64,000 bases of DNA, from contig CP015603.1 of NCBI GenBank assembly GCA_002284855.1, positions 1,178,001-1,242,000 of the forward strand, written 5' to 3'. Source of the DNA: Actinobacteria bacterium IMCC25003. GTDB taxonomy: Bacteria > Actinomycetota > Actinomycetes > Nanopelagicales > Nanopelagicaceae. Made by a program: the position numbers and the translations under genes. This document shows, one piece after another, positions 1 through 9,617 of this stretch (position 1 is its first letter; every line of letters begins with the position of its first letter). Under the pieces are notes generated by a model that saw only the letters and a list, made by a program, of their open reading frames with translations, was not told where the DNA came from and did no database searches.

Positions 1-131
1 TGGAAATCATTCTGGATGAGATCCGTGAAGATACAAGCCTCTCTGATCGCTGCAGAATTCAAGCTGAACGATTCCCTTGGTCACAGACAATCCATCGTTT
101 AGAAAATATTGACTCGGTAACGGCGGCATAA
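1..131 (+). CDS. glycosyltransferase C-terminus (partial)
   Basis: Only the last 42 codons lie in the window, read in the frame that begins at base 3 and stops at TAA 129-131. The tail contains RFPWSQTIHRLE, which resembles the closing helix of GT-B fold family 4 glycosyltransferases, where an aromatic-Trp-Ser/Thr stretch packs back on the N-terminal domain. No catalytic residue is visible, so the assignment rests on this short tail. The stop lies one base before the GTG of the next gene, which suggests co-transcription. Confidence 0.5.
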   Translation, partial: EIILDEIREDTSLSDRCRIQAERFPWSQTIHRLENIDSVTAA

Positions 132-132
132 G

Positions 133-981
133 GTGAATGAGCCTCTGAGATTCGCAATTATTGGCGATAGCGCAGCCTCAGGGGTTGGCGATTCAGATTC
201 ACTCGGAAATTACTTTGGCTGGGGTTATCACCTCGCACAAGCATTCACCGAGCCTCTGATCTATATCAATGCATCACGTCCAGGCGCACAATCCAAAGAA
301 GTTCTTCACGAGCAACTTCCAAAGATCTCGATTCACAACCCAGAACTTGTGGCAGTTATCGTGGGTGGAAACGATTTACTGCGCAATGGTTTCTCCCCAC
401 AAGTATTTGAAGATAATCTCAATGAAACTTTGGCTCTCATTGAAATGATGGGTGCGACTTCGATGCTCCTGGAGTTGCATGATCCAACACGGATAGTGCC
501 TATGCCGCGATTAGTGGCACGCGTATGTCGCAGGCGAGTAAATGCCGTCAATCGCAGTACTCGAAAATTGGCTCGCCGATATAGCTCTGTACTTCTGGAG
601 ACGCGATCTCTTGATGGAATTTACCAGCGCGAAAAATGGCACGTGGATCGGATGCACCCAAGCAAATTGGGTCATCAATTTATAGCTGATAACTTCGCGC
701 ATCTTTTGCGTAAGCGCGGATTTGAAATTGGGAATGTGCAGTTCTCTGCTTCAAATAATAGGAGTCGCAAAGATTCAATTATCTGGATGCTCAAGAACGG
801 AACCCCTTGGTTCCTCAAGCGCAGCCTTGATCTACTCCCTGCGATTCTTTTTCTTTCAATAACAGAACTCATTCATATCGCACGTTACGGCCGTGATTCT
901 GAAAGTGCGGAAGTCTTCTTCCCTGAGTTCGCTCCGCAACAGATGTCACATAAACACCTACAAAAAGAACGGGTTTCTTAA
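133..981 (+). CDS. SGNH/GDSL-family hydrolase
   Basis: A 282-residue protein with the blocks of SGNH esterases: GDSAASGVGDSDS near residue 12 (nucleophile Ser), GGNDLL near residue 77 (oxyanion Gly/Asn) and DRMHPSKLGH near residue 170 (catalytic Asp and His). The family hydrolyses ester bonds of lipids, acylated sugars or cell-wall polymers; the substrate cannot be read here. After the hydrolase core (about residue 195) there is an 80-residue tail with one hydrophobic stretch (LLPAILFLSITELIHIA), possibly a membrane-facing helix. No signal peptide is evident. GTG 133 starts one base after the preceding stop, and the 3' end overlaps the possible start region of the debranching enzyme gene. Confidence 0.8.
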   Translation: MNEPLRFAIIGDSAASGVGDSDSLGNYFGWGYHLAQAFTEPLIYINASRPGAQSKEVLHEQLPKISIHNPELVAVIVGGNDLLRNGFSPQVFEDNLNETLALIEMMGATSMLLELHDPTRIVPMPRLVARVCRRRVNAVNRSTRKLARRYSSVLLETRSLDGIYQREKWHVDRMHPSKLGHQFIADNFAHLLRKRGFEIGNVQFSASNNRSRKDSIIWMLKNGTPWFLKRSLDLLPAILFLSITELIHIARYGRDSESAEVFFPEFAPQQMSHKHLQKERVS

Positions 982-3130
982 TGCATACGAAACAATTCAC
1001 GGGCAAGATAGGCCAGTGCTACCAGCAGACCCCCGAATTCTCGGTTCCGCCCTCACAGACGGTGGATGCAACTTTGCGCTCTGGACCAACGCTGCAACTG
1101 CTGTCGAGCTCTGTCTCTTTAATGAAGTCAATGGCAAGTTGGTTGAAACCCGTTTTGCGCTCTCACACCGAAATGGGCCGATCTGGCACGGCTACCTTGC
1201 CGGGGTTCGTGCCGGTCAACGCTATGGCTATCGCGTCTATGGCACATGGGCTCCCGAACACGGTTCGCGTTTTAACGCCTCAAAATTATTAATAGATCCC
1301 TACGCGCATAAGCTCGACGGATCTGTGCAATACGTTCCTCAAATTTATGGACACGTGAGCGAAGATGGAACCGGCGAGGGTGACACCTCAATTCGTGATG
1401 ATCGAGATAGCGCAGGGTTTGTTCCGTATTCGGTAGTCACCGATTACCGCGCTCGCGATATAAATCGTCCTATCTATTCATGGACCCAAGAAGTTATCTA
1501 CGAAGCACATGTGCAGGGGCTGACTGCGAAGAATCCAGAAATTCCTGCAGAAGAACGTGGCACCTATAAAGCTCTTGGCCATCCCAGCACGATTGCACAC
1601 CTTAAACATCTCGGTGTGACCGCTCTCGAACTTCTGCCCATCCATTCGTATGCAACCGAACCAGGAATCTGGGAACGCGGCCGCAAAAACCACTGGGGCT
1701 ACAACGCCATCGCATTTTCAGCACCACACGGTGAATATGCTGCAACCGATGATCCCGTTGCAGAATTGCAGTGGGCCATTGATCAACTACATAACGAAGG
1801 AATCGAAGTTTTTCTTGATGTTGTTTATAACCACACTGCCGAAGGTGGAGTGGGTGGACCAACGCTGAGCTTTAAAGGTATTGATAACAACGCCTGGTAT
1901 CGCCACGACAGCAATGGTAATTACGTCGATGTCACAGGGTGCGGAAATACCATTGCGGCATCGCGTCCCCACGGAGTGCGCCACATTATTGATTCGCTGC
2001 GCTGGTGGGTAGAAGTAGTTGGTATCGATGGTTTCCGCTTCGATTTAGCTACAGCTCTCTATTCAACTGGTTCTGCATCTGATTCGTCGCTGATGTCCGC
2101 TATCGAATCTGATGCAGTGCTGCGTAACTTTAAGATGATTGCCGAGCCCTGGGATGTCTCGCGTTATTCACTCGGCGATTTTCCTCATCCATGGCGCGAA
2201 TGGAATGACCGCTACCGCGACTCTGTCCGCCAATTCTGGTTGGGCGATCTTGCACGAGGTTATGGAGAAGGAGTTGCCGACATTGCAGCTGGCATCAGTG
2301 GTTCTTCTGATGTTTTCTACTATCGCGGTCCAACATCATCGATCAACTTCGTAACAGCACATGATGGATTCACACTCGCTGATTTGGTCATGTACTCCAA
2401 TAAGCGCAATGAAGCTAATCAAGAAGATAACCGCGATGGCGCTAATGACAATCGATCTTGGAATATGGGTGTTGAAGGCCCAACTGAAGATCCGAAACTC
2501 AATGCACTCCGTCATTCGCTCAAGAAATCTATCATGGCCACGCTTCTCCTCTCTGCGGGCGTTCCAATGATCACTATGGGCGATGAGATTTCCCGCACCC
2601 AACATGGATCCAATAATGCGTATTCCATGCCGCGTGAATTCACTCCTCTCACACCGGATTCACCGGAAACATTTATGGGTGGATGGGCCAATGTTTGGGA
2701 GCTCGATGATCTGCAACGCGATATACGCGATTCAGTTTCAGAACTTACGCGCATACGAAAAACTTATCTCGCCGATGTTGCTGCTGAATTCTTTACGGGT
2801 AGAACAGATTTTGGTACCAAGCGAAAAGATATTGCCTGGTTTAGTTTGGGTGGCCACGAAATGACTGAAGATCACTGGGCAGATGGTGAAAAGCGAAGCT
2901 TAACTGTGCAGATTGAAGCTGGTCCTGATCGCGGTTTATTGTTATTTCTCAACTCTTCTCGTGAAGAAACGGCCTTCACTTTGCCTGATTCACAATGGGG
3001 AACAAGTTTCCGTCGCATCTTTGATGCTGCATCATTTGTTGAAACACATGAGCCGATTATCAAATTGCCGTCAGAAAAAGTGAATGTTTCGCCACATTGC
3101 GCTCAAGTGTGGCTAGTTACTCGTTCGTAA
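893..3130 (+). CDS. glgX: GlgX-type glycogen debranching enzyme (GH13)
   Basis: Cleaves alpha-1,6 branches of glycogen or maltodextrins in the cytosol. An N-terminal CBM48-like domain (FALWTNAATAVELCLF, YGYRVYG) precedes a GH13 barrel with the four classical regions: DVVYNHT, DGFRFDLATAL (nucleophile Asp), IAEPWDV (acid/base Glu) and FVTAHDGFT (transition-state Asp). This layout matches GlgX/TreX of Actinobacteria. The start is uncertain: GTG 893 and GTG 905 overlap the SGNH gene by about 80 bases, while GTG 1016 would begin directly before the conserved LPADPRILG segment and is a reasonable alternative. No other glycogen gene lies in the window. Confidence 0.87.
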   Translation: MILKVRKSSSLSSLRNRCHINTYKKNGFLNAYETIHGQDRPVLPADPRILGSALTDGGCNFALWTNAATAVELCLFNEVNGKLVETRFALSHRNGPIWHGYLAGVRAGQRYGYRVYGTWAPEHGSRFNASKLLIDPYAHKLDGSVQYVPQIYGHVSEDGTGEGDTSIRDDRDSAGFVPYSVVTDYRARDINRPIYSWTQEVIYEAHVQGLTAKNPEIPAEERGTYKALGHPSTIAHLKHLGVTALELLPIHSYATEPGIWERGRKNHWGYNAIAFSAPHGEYAATDDPVAELQWAIDQLHNEGIEVFLDVVYNHTAEGGVGGPTLSFKGIDNNAWYRHDSNGNYVDVTGCGNTIAASRPHGVRHIIDSLRWWVEVVGIDGFRFDLATALYSTGSASDSSLMSAIESDAVLRNFKMIAEPWDVSRYSLGDFPHPWREWNDRYRDSVRQFWLGDLARGYGEGVADIAAGISGSSDVFYYRGPTSSINFVTAHDGFTLADLVMYSNKRNEANQEDNRDGANDNRSWNMGVEGPTEDPKLNALRHSLKKSIMATLLLSAGVPMITMGDEISRTQHGSNNAYSMPREFTPLTPDSPETFMGGWANVWELDDLQRDIRDSVSELTRIRKTYLADVAAEFFTGRTDFGTKRKDIAWFSLGGHEMTEDHWADGEKRSLTVQIEAGPDRGLLLFLNSSREETAFTLPDSQWGTSFRRIFDAASFVETHEPIIKLPSEKVNVSPHCAQVWLVTRS

Positions 3131-3147
3131 CCCAATATATTAACGAC

Positions 3148-4056
3148 ATGCTCGCCATCATCGCTCCTGGGCAAGGATCGCAAACTCCCGGAATGCTCAG
3201 CCCTTGGTTAGAGGATGCACCAATCCGTGCGATGGCTGAAGAAATCTCTGATGCAATCGGACTTGATGTAGTACGCCTCGGAACAACTGCTGATGCTGAT
3301 GAAATTAAAGATACTGCCAATGCGCAACCGCTCATCGTTGCAGCAGGTCTCATGAGCGCACATACACTTGGCATAACAGGCAAATTTTCTTATGTTGCCG
3401 GACATTCCGTTGGCGAGATAACAGCTGCCGCTATTGCAGGCGCACTCACACCTATTGATGCCATGAAATTAGTTCGTGCACGTGGAGTTGAGATGGCTAA
3501 AGCAGCTGGAGTAACACCATCAGGTATGGCAGCAGTTCTTGGTGGAGATCGCCAGGTAGTTCTCAGTGCTATCGCTGATTTAGGGCTCGTTGCCGCCAAT
3601 GACAATGGTGGCGGACAGATCGTTGCCGCCGGAGACCTCGATGCAATCGCGCAGCTTGCTCCCGAAGGTGCACGCATACGCCCACTTGCAGTAGCAGGCG
3701 CATTCCATACCTCTTATATGCAACCTGCTGTCGAACCTCTTCGCACATTGGCATCAACTATCTCTACATCAGCGCCCGCAGTTGGCGTGCTCTCCAACAA
3801 AGATGGTGAAGTCGTTACCGACGGCGCAGAAGTACTCGATCGCATCGTCAATCAGATTGCAAATCCTGTTCGTTGGGATCTCTGTATGGAAACCCTTATC
3901 TCACTAGGTGTTACTGGGGTCATTGAAGTTGCTCCTGCAGGAACATTGGTTGGACTTATTAAGCGTGCTGCTCCATCAATCGAACAATTCGCATTTAAGA
4001 GCCCTGCGGATATCGATGCTGCACGTGCATTCGTTGCAACCCACGGAGGTAAATGA
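3148..4056 (+). CDS. fabD: malonyl-CoA:ACP transacylase
   Basis: Loads malonyl groups from CoA onto acyl carrier protein for FAS-II. The protein starts with APGQGSQTPGM, has the nucleophile motif GHSVGEI (Ser of GxSxG) and the later GAFHTSYM (catalytic His). ATG 3148 is chosen over the upstream TTG-type starts because the protein then begins MLAIIAPGQG, as FabD proteins do, and because TATATT (3136-3141) lies exactly 6 bases before it, a leaderless promoter signature. The gene opens the fabD-fabH-acpP-fabF-accD cluster and overlaps fabH by up to 4 bases. Confidence 0.95.
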   Translation: MLAIIAPGQGSQTPGMLSPWLEDAPIRAMAEEISDAIGLDVVRLGTTADADEIKDTANAQPLIVAAGLMSAHTLGITGKFSYVAGHSVGEITAAAIAGALTPIDAMKLVRARGVEMAKAAGVTPSGMAAVLGGDRQVVLSAIADLGLVAANDNGGGQIVAAGDLDAIAQLAPEGARIRPLAVAGAFHTSYMQPAVEPLRTLASTISTSAPAVGVLSNKDGEVVTDGAEVLDRIVNQIANPVRWDLCMETLISLGVTGVIEVAPAGTLVGLIKRAAPSIEQFAFKSPADIDAARAFVATHGGK

Positions 4057-5084
4057 TGTCTAAGGTAATTGCATCGAAGACCGGTAGCGAAAGTCAGATT
4101 CTCTCAGTCGGTTCTTATCGCCCTAAGCGCCTCGTTCCTAACTCTGAAATCGTCGATCGCATCGAATCAAGCGATGAATGGATTCAGCAGCGCACAGGAA
4201 TTGAATCTCGTCGCTTTGCAGATGAGAACGAAACTGTTCTTGATATGGCGACGTGGGCTGCTGAAGATGCTCTTAAGAAGGCAAAGCTCTCCATCACTGA
4301 TATCGACACCATCATTGTTGCAACAATTACCTTCCCCTTCCAGGCACCTTCTGCAGCAACTGCAATCTTGCAGCGCCTCGGACATCCCAAGGCAGCTGCC
4401 TTTGATATTAATGCCGCGTGCGCTGGTTTCTCTTATGGAGTTTCGATGGCACACGATTTCATCAAGGCCGGAACTTCCAAGACCGTCCTTGTCATCGGTG
4501 CAGAAAAGATTTCAGATTTCACAGATCCCGATGATCGCGCAACAGCATTTATCTTCGCCGATGGTGCCGGAGCTGTAGTTATTGGCGCTTCGCAGGATGC
4601 AGGTATTGGTCCCGTCGAATGGGGCTCCGATGCCGATTCACGCGATGCCATTCAGATGAATCCATCATGGATTGAAGTACGCGATGTTGAAACACAGCTC
4701 ACCAAAGCTGGCAGCAAGTGGCCAAATATTTCGCAAGAAGGACAGAAGGTTTTCCGTTGGGCAGTCTTTTCCATGAGCAAGGCAGCTCTCAAAGCTCTTG
4801 AATCAGCAGGACTTACCGTCAACGATATCGATGCATTTATTCCTCACCAAGCAAATGTGCGCATCATTGAAACGATGGCGAAAGAGATGGCTATGCCTGA
4901 CTCTGTTGTGATTGCAGATGACATTCGCACAAATGGAAATACATCTGCTGCATCAATTCCACTTGCGATGGATGCTCTACTTCAGAAACACCCTGAGCTT
5001 CACGGCAAATTAGCGCTTCTCATCGGATATGGCGCAGGTCTCGTTTACGCGGGGCAAGTTGTGAAATTACCGCCTAAACCATAA
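4053..5084 (+). CDS. fabH: beta-ketoacyl-ACP synthase III
   Basis: Starts fatty acid chains by condensing a short acyl-CoA with malonyl-ACP. The Cys-His-Asn triad is present: NAACAGFSYG (Cys near residue 122), IPHQANVRI and NGNTSAAS. DEWIQQRTGI near the N-terminus is typical of the family. Two ATGs stand in tandem: ATG 4053 overlaps the fabD stop by ATGA, and ATG 4056 sits at better spacing (5 bases) from the strong Shine-Dalgarno GGAGGT at 4045-4050, so 4056 is the likelier start. Translational coupling to fabD is evident. Confidence 0.95.
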   Translation: MMSKVIASKTGSESQILSVGSYRPKRLVPNSEIVDRIESSDEWIQQRTGIESRRFADENETVLDMATWAAEDALKKAKLSITDIDTIIVATITFPFQAPSAATAILQRLGHPKAAAFDINAACAGFSYGVSMAHDFIKAGTSKTVLVIGAEKISDFTDPDDRATAFIFADGAGAVVIGASQDAGIGPVEWGSDADSRDAIQMNPSWIEVRDVETQLTKAGSKWPNISQEGQKVFRWAVFSMSKAALKALESAGLTVNDIDAFIPHQANVRIIETMAKEMAMPDSVVIADDIRTNGNTSAASIPLAMDALLQKHPELHGKLALLIGYGAGLVYAGQVVKLPPKP

Positions 5085-5186
5085 TTTTTCTGGATTTACC
5101 CGCCCGTTTACTGGGAAGTAAGCCCTTCCTTCGTACACAATTACATACCTGTCCCCACGAATAGAGATATAGCAAAGGAATAAATA

Positions 5187-5435
5187 ATGGCGCTGTCACA
5201 AGCAGATGTACTTGCAGGAATCAAAGAGATTGTTGAAGAAGTAGCGGGTATCCCAGCTGCATCAATCGAATTCGATAAGAACTTCACAGAAGATCTCGAA
5301 GTTGACTCACTCAGCATGGTTGAGGTTGTAGTCGCTTGCGAAGAGCGCTTTGGCGTCAAGATTCCTGATGAGAAGGTAACTGATCTCGCTACAGTCGGCG
5401 ATGCAGTCAACTTCATCGTTAACGCTGCTGCTTAA
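5187..5435 (+). CDS. acpP: acyl carrier protein
   Basis: An 82-residue acidic helical protein that carries growing acyl chains on a phosphopantetheine arm. The attachment motif EVDSLSMVEVV is intact, with the modified Ser at residue 41. Length and position between fabH and fabF fit AcpP/AcpM of Actinobacteria, without the long C-terminal extension of mycobacterial AcpM. AAAGGA about 8 bases before the ATG is a Shine-Dalgarno. The roughly 100-base gap upstream is the longest in the fab cluster and may hold an extra promoter for the abundant ACP; I could not define it. Confidence 0.95.
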   Translation: MALSQADVLAGIKEIVEEVAGIPAASIEFDKNFTEDLEVDSLSMVEVVVACEERFGVKIPDEKVTDLATVGDAVNFIVNAAA

Positions 5436-5466
5436 GTAGAAAATTACGTAGAAAATATCTAGCGGT

Positions 5467-6705
5467 ATGTCACAACGTCGCGTAGTCGTTACAGGCCTCG
5501 GAGCCACAACGCCTCTCGGTGGAGATGTCGATTCGACCTGGAAGGCGCTCCTTGCCGGCCAGTCCGGAGTTCGACTTCTTACTGAAGATTGGCGTGAGCT
5601 CCTTCCTGTGCACTTCGCTGCGCGCGTTGCGACAGAACCAGCAGATCAGATGGAGCGCGTTGAGATGCGCCGTCTTGATCGCTCAGAACAATTTGCTCTC
5701 GTTGCATCTCGTGAAGCGTGGAAAGATGCCGGTTCACCTGATGACATCGATAAGGAACGTCTTGGCGTAGTCATCGCATCAGGTATCGGTGGCGTAATCA
5801 CTCTCCTCGACCAATTCGTAAATCTCAATGAGAAAGGTGCGCGCGGAGTCAGCCCACACACCGTTCCGATGTTGATGCCTAACGGCCCTGCTGCAAATGT
5901 AGGTCTCGAACTTCAAGCAAAGGCTGGCGTGCACACCCCCGTCAGCGCATGCGCATCAGGAGCCGAAGCAATCGGCTATGCCTTTGAAATGATAAAGAAC
6001 AATCGCGCCGACATCATCGTTACTGGTGGCGTTGAAGCTGCGATTCACCAACTTCCAATGGCTGGCTTTGCTGCCATGAAGGCTCTCTCCACCCGCAATG
6101 ATGCACCAGCTCGCGCATCACGTCCTTATGACCTTGATCGCGATGGCTTTGTACTCGGCGAAGGTGGCGGAATCCTCGTTATTGAAGAGTACGAACATGC
6201 AAAAGCACGTGGGGCAAAGATTTACTGTGAAATCGGCGGACAAGGTTTAACTTCTGATGGTTATCACATTGCAGCCCCTGACCCTGAAGGCAGTGGCGTG
6301 CAGCGTGCGATTAAATTTGCACTTCAAAATTCTGGTCTCTCAACAAAAGACATCGTGCACCTCAACGCTCACGCTACTTCAACACCTGCAGGCGATGTCG
6401 CAGAGGCAAATGCACTTCGCAAAGCACTTGGTTCTGATGCTGATCACGTTGCAGTTTCTGCAACAAAGTCGATGACAGGTCACCTTCTAGGTGGTGCAGG
6501 CGCAATCGAATCTGTCTTTATCGTCAAGGCTCTGCAAGATCGCCTGGCTCCTCCAACAATCAACATTGAAAACTTAGACCCAGCTGTGACTGTCGATGTT
6601 GTTCGCGACACGCCTCGCCAACTTCCAGCGGGAGATATCGCCGCCCTCAATGATTCTTTCGGTTTTGGTGGCCACAACGTAGTACTTGCATTTAAATCGC
6701 TCTAA
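5467..6705 (+). CDS. fabF: beta-ketoacyl-ACP synthase II
   Basis: Condensing enzyme for elongation in FAS-II. The Cys-His-His triad is present: VSACASGAEAIG (Cys162), NAHATSTPAGD and MTGHLLGGAG. The length of 412 residues is standard, and the C-terminus has the conserved NDSFGFGGHN. Only one KAS II gene is found, where mycobacteria have the kasA-kasB pair. It follows acpP after 31 bases, in the same order as the mycobacterial acpM-kasA-accD6 locus. Confidence 0.95.
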   Translation: MSQRRVVVTGLGATTPLGGDVDSTWKALLAGQSGVRLLTEDWRELLPVHFAARVATEPADQMERVEMRRLDRSEQFALVASREAWKDAGSPDDIDKERLGVVIASGIGGVITLLDQFVNLNEKGARGVSPHTVPMLMPNGPAANVGLELQAKAGVHTPVSACASGAEAIGYAFEMIKNNRADIIVTGGVEAAIHQLPMAGFAAMKALSTRNDAPARASRPYDLDRDGFVLGEGGGILVIEEYEHAKARGAKIYCEIGGQGLTSDGYHIAAPDPEGSGVQRAIKFALQNSGLSTKDIVHLNAHATSTPAGDVAEANALRKALGSDADHVAVSATKSMTGHLLGGAGAIESVFIVKALQDRLAPPTINIENLDPAVTVDVVRDTPRQLPAGDIAALNDSFGFGGHNVVLAFKSL

Positions 6706-6714
6706 CCTAGAGCC

Positions 6715-8103
6715 ATGGCAACACCAGAGAAGGTGCTCGACCCCGAAGCACGTATCGCCAAACTTCTTGATGACGGCAACTACGAATTACTACTTCCTCG
6801 GACTGATTCTGGAATGGTTGCAGCAACCGGTCTTGTTAAAGGAAATAAAGTTGTTGTTTTTGCATCTGACCCCACAATAAAAGGTGGAGCCCTCGGAATC
6901 GAAGGTTCACAAGTAATCGTTCAGGCATATCGCGCGGCAATGGGCGCACAAGTTCCTGTCATTGGTATCTGGCACTCAGGTGGCGCACGTTTAAGTGATG
7001 GCGTTGCCTCCCTCAATGCATTCGGTGAAGTCTTTCAAGCGATGGTCACAGCAAGCGGTCGCATCCCGCAGTTGTCTCTTGTTCTTGGACCCACTGCAGG
7101 TGGCGGTGCATACGGCCCCGCACTTACGGACGTCGTCGTTCTTGCGCCCGAAGGTCGCATCTTTGTTACTGGTCCCGATGTAGTGAAATCAGTGACCGGA
7201 GATATCGTCGATATGGCGCTACTCGGTGGCCCTGAAGCACATAGCAAGAACTCAGGTGTGGCTCATGTGATTGCCTCATCTGAAGATATTGCCTTCAGCG
7301 AAATTCAAGATCTTGTATCTCTCTTCGCCAATCAAGGTTTGATGTCCGCATCTGTTGAAGATGTAAAGCTTTCACATTTAGTTCCAGATTCAGCAAAGCG
7401 CATCTATGAGGTTCATCCGCTCGTCGATGCCATTCTCGATAAAGATGGCGAGAAACTCGAACTCCTCGATATGTGGGCTGAGAATATGACCACCGTTATT
7501 GGCCGCCTTGGAGGTCGCACCGTCGGCGTCATAGCAAATAACCCACAAGTCATTGGTGGTGTTCTCGATTCTGCAGCAGGCGAGAAAGCAGCGCGCTTTG
7601 TTCGCACCTGCGACGCATTTGGAATTCCACTCGTAGTGATTGCAGATGTCACTGGTTTTCTTCCTGGTATCGGGCAAGAATGGGAAGGCGCAGTTCGTCG
7701 CGGCGCAAAGTTGCTCCATGCATTTGCCGAAGCAGTTGTTCCTCGCGTTACCGTTATTACGCGTAAGGCATATGGCGGAGCCTTTGTTGCGATGAACTCA
7801 AAATCTCTCGGTGCCACACGAGTATTTGCATGGCCACAAGCTGAAGTCTCAGTGATGGGCGCAGTTGCCGCTGTGCGTGTGCTGCACCGTCGTTTACTTG
7901 CTGATCTACCTGCAGATCAGCGTGAAGATATGGAGCTCGAACTCGCTGCTGAGCACGAAAAAGTCTCTGGTGGGGTTGCCCGTGCAATCGAAATCGGCGC
8001 AGTCGATGAAATGATCGAGCCCGATAAGACTCGTAGCGCTATTGCAAAGGTACTTGCAGAAACTGATTATCGCCGTGGTTCACACGGAAACATTCCACTG
8101 TAA
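6715..8103 (+). CDS. accD: acyl-CoA carboxylase carboxyltransferase subunit
   Basis: A 462-residue carboxyltransferase of the AccD/PccB type, which transfers CO2 from carboxybiotin to acetyl-CoA (or propionyl-CoA). Crotonase-fold oxyanion segments are visible: GGARLSDG near residue 88 and GGGAYGPAL, then in the C-terminal half GFLPGIGQEWEGAVRRG and KAYGGAFVAM. Its position next to fabF corresponds to mycobacterial accD6, the subunit that feeds malonyl-CoA to FAS-II, so that role is inferred. TAACCT (6703-6708), 6 bases before the ATG and overlapping the fabF stop region, suggests its own leaderless promoter. Confidence 0.9.
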   Translation: MATPEKVLDPEARIAKLLDDGNYELLLPRTDSGMVAATGLVKGNKVVVFASDPTIKGGALGIEGSQVIVQAYRAAMGAQVPVIGIWHSGGARLSDGVASLNAFGEVFQAMVTASGRIPQLSLVLGPTAGGGAYGPALTDVVVLAPEGRIFVTGPDVVKSVTGDIVDMALLGGPEAHSKNSGVAHVIASSEDIAFSEIQDLVSLFANQGLMSASVEDVKLSHLVPDSAKRIYEVHPLVDAILDKDGEKLELLDMWAENMTTVIGRLGGRTVGVIANNPQVIGGVLDSAAGEKAARFVRTCDAFGIPLVVIADVTGFLPGIGQEWEGAVRRGAKLLHAFAEAVVPRVTVITRKAYGGAFVAMNSKSLGATRVFAWPQAEVSVMGAVAAVRVLHRRLLADLPADQREDMELELAAEHEKVSGGVARAIEIGAVDEMIEPDKTRSAIAKVLAETDYRRGSHGNIPL

Positions 8104-8226
8104 TTCGCACTTACTCTGATTAGTATCTGCTTTCTCTTTGCAACTACAAACCTCTATTGAGTTCTCTTTCGCAATTCAGATTGTTATATTCACTCTTCAA
8201 TTTGCACAACATTAATTGGAGAGAAA

Positions 8227-8799
8227 ATGTCTGTACTACAAGAAGTTTTAAAATCAAATAGCGAATACGCAGCTACATTTGGCGAGAAGGGAAACCTTGC
8301 ACTTCCACCAGCTCGTCACTTTGCAATTCTTACCTGCATGGATGCACGCCTAGATCCAGCGAAGTATGCGGGGCTTTCTGAGGGCGATGCACACGTCATC
8401 CGCAACGCTGGTGGCCGTGCCAGCGATGATGCAATTCGCTCACTAGTTATTTCATACAAACTTCTTGGAACGAAGGAGTGGTTTGTTATCCATCACTCAA
8501 ATTGCGGAATGGAATTCTTCAATAATGAGGTGATGTCGGGTCTTCTCGATAGCAGCCTAGAAACAGCAGCTCTAGGAGCAGATGGATTTACCGACATTGG
8601 AAAGGGGCCAGGTTCAAGTGAAGGAAAGTTCATCAACTGGCTCACCATTAAGAATCAGGAAGCTTCCGTCACTGAAGATGTGGCTCGTATTCGCCGACAT
8701 CCTTTGGTGCCGAAGAATATTCCAATCTACGGCTATATCTACGATGTGACTACCGGAAAGCTTGTAGAAGTTCCTTCTGCGACAGCAGCTGGCAAATAA
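8227..8799 (+). CDS. beta-class carbonic anhydrase
   Basis: Zinc enzyme interconverting CO2 and bicarbonate, of 190 residues. Zinc ligands are visible: Cys37 with the Asp39-Arg41 dyad in LTCMDARLD, then His90 and Cys93 in [23 protein letters not shown] is also typical. Following the acyl-CoA carboxylase gene, it may supply bicarbonate for carboxylation, though this is only inferred from position. Unlike many neighbours it has a real leader with Shine-Dalgarno GGAGAG before the ATG; TATATT at 8185-8190 is a possible -10. A strong terminator follows. Confidence 0.93.
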   Translation: MSVLQEVLKSNSEYAATFGEKGNLALPPARHFAILTCMDARLDPAKYAGLSEGDAHVIRNAGGRASDDAIRSLVISYKLLGTKEWFVIHHSNCGMEFFNNEVMSGLLDSSLETAALGADGFTDIGKGPGSSEGKFINWLTIKNQEASVTEDVARIRRHPLVPKNIPIYGYIYDVTTGKLVEVPSATAAGK

Positions 8800-8811
8800 T
8801 TCAGAAAAGAG

Positions 8812-8848
8812 AAATCCCCGCTCTCGCTAATCTGCGAGGCGGGGATTT
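8812..8848. terminator. bidirectional intrinsic terminator
   Basis: The inverted repeat AAATCCCCGC...GCGGGGATTT, with a further CTCGC/GCGAG pairing inside, is flanked by A-rich and T-rich ends. It lies between the convergent carbonic anhydrase and SIMPL genes and can serve both. Confidence 0.85.
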
Positions 8849-8854
8849 TCATCT

Positions 8855-9610
8855 TTACTTAACTGCGAAGGTAACTGAGACTGTCGATGTCACAGTCTTT
8901 TCGATACTTGAGGTGTCATATGCACCAGTATCTTGAGTCATCGTTGAATCTGGTGTTGTCACCTGAAAAACGCCTGAACGAACTGATTGCACTGAACCAA
9001 CTTTGCCGCCTACTGCCTTGGTGATTGCTTCAGCGCGGATCTTGGCATCCTTCATCGCTTCTTCAAGAAGTTGTGGACGAAGCTTTGGAAGTGTTGAAAG
9101 GTAGTACTGAGGACCGTAATTGTTTACAGTGACGCCTTGCTGCAAGATGGTGCCAATTCCCTGAGATAACTTAGAGATGAGCTCGACATCTTTTGAGCGA
9201 ACTACTACATCGCGAGATGCGCGGTAGTTAAGAATCTTCCCTGTGTTATTGCCGTTGACCCACTGTTCATTGGCAAAAGTTGAAACTGACCCAAGTGTTA
9301 GCGCTTCAGCTGGAATTCCTCCGTCGGTTAAGTACTTGCTCACCGCAGCAACATCATTTCCTACCTTTGTAACAGCCTCAGCCACGGTTGGGCGGGTGAG
9401 TGAAACATTGAGTGTCCAGACAACGTTATCTGCCGTGGCAGATGTTTTAGCAGAACCAGTGACGGTAATTCCATTGGCATTGCGCGCTGCAAATCCTGCA
9501 CCTACTTTTACGAGCCCTCCACCGAGTGCAATCGCAAGAATAAGTGCGATAGCGATATAAAGAATTGAGCGGCGGCGTTCTGTTGAAGTCATAGGTGCTT
9601 GAGTTGTCAT
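8855..9610 (-). CDS. SIMPL (DUF541) domain protein
   Basis: A 251-residue protein with one N-terminal membrane segment (ILYIAIALILAIALGGGL, about residues 16-33) and an exported SIMPL domain starting ITVTGSAKTSATADNVVW. The C-terminal half has the typical AKIRAEAITKAVGGKVG and ends in a beta strand VTVSFAVK-like. Members are periplasmic or surface proteins linked to oxidative stress or signalling, and the biochemical role is unknown. TATGAT at 9617-9622 on the coding strand, 6 bases before the ATG, indicates a leaderless promoter. Confidence 0.85.
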   Translation of the reverse strand: MTTQAPMTSTERRRSILYIAIALILAIALGGGLVKVGAGFAARNANGITVTGSAKTSATADNVVWTLNVSLTRPTVAEAVTKVGNDVAAVSKYLTDGGIPAEALTLGSVSTFANEQWVNGNNTGKILNYRASRDVVVRSKDVELISKLSQGIGTILQQGVTVNNYGPQYYLSTLPKLRPQLLEEAMKDAKIRAEAITKAVGGKVGSVQSVRSGVFQVTTPDSTMTQDTGAYDTSSIEKTVTSTVSVTFAVK

Positions 9611-9617
9611 AAATTCA

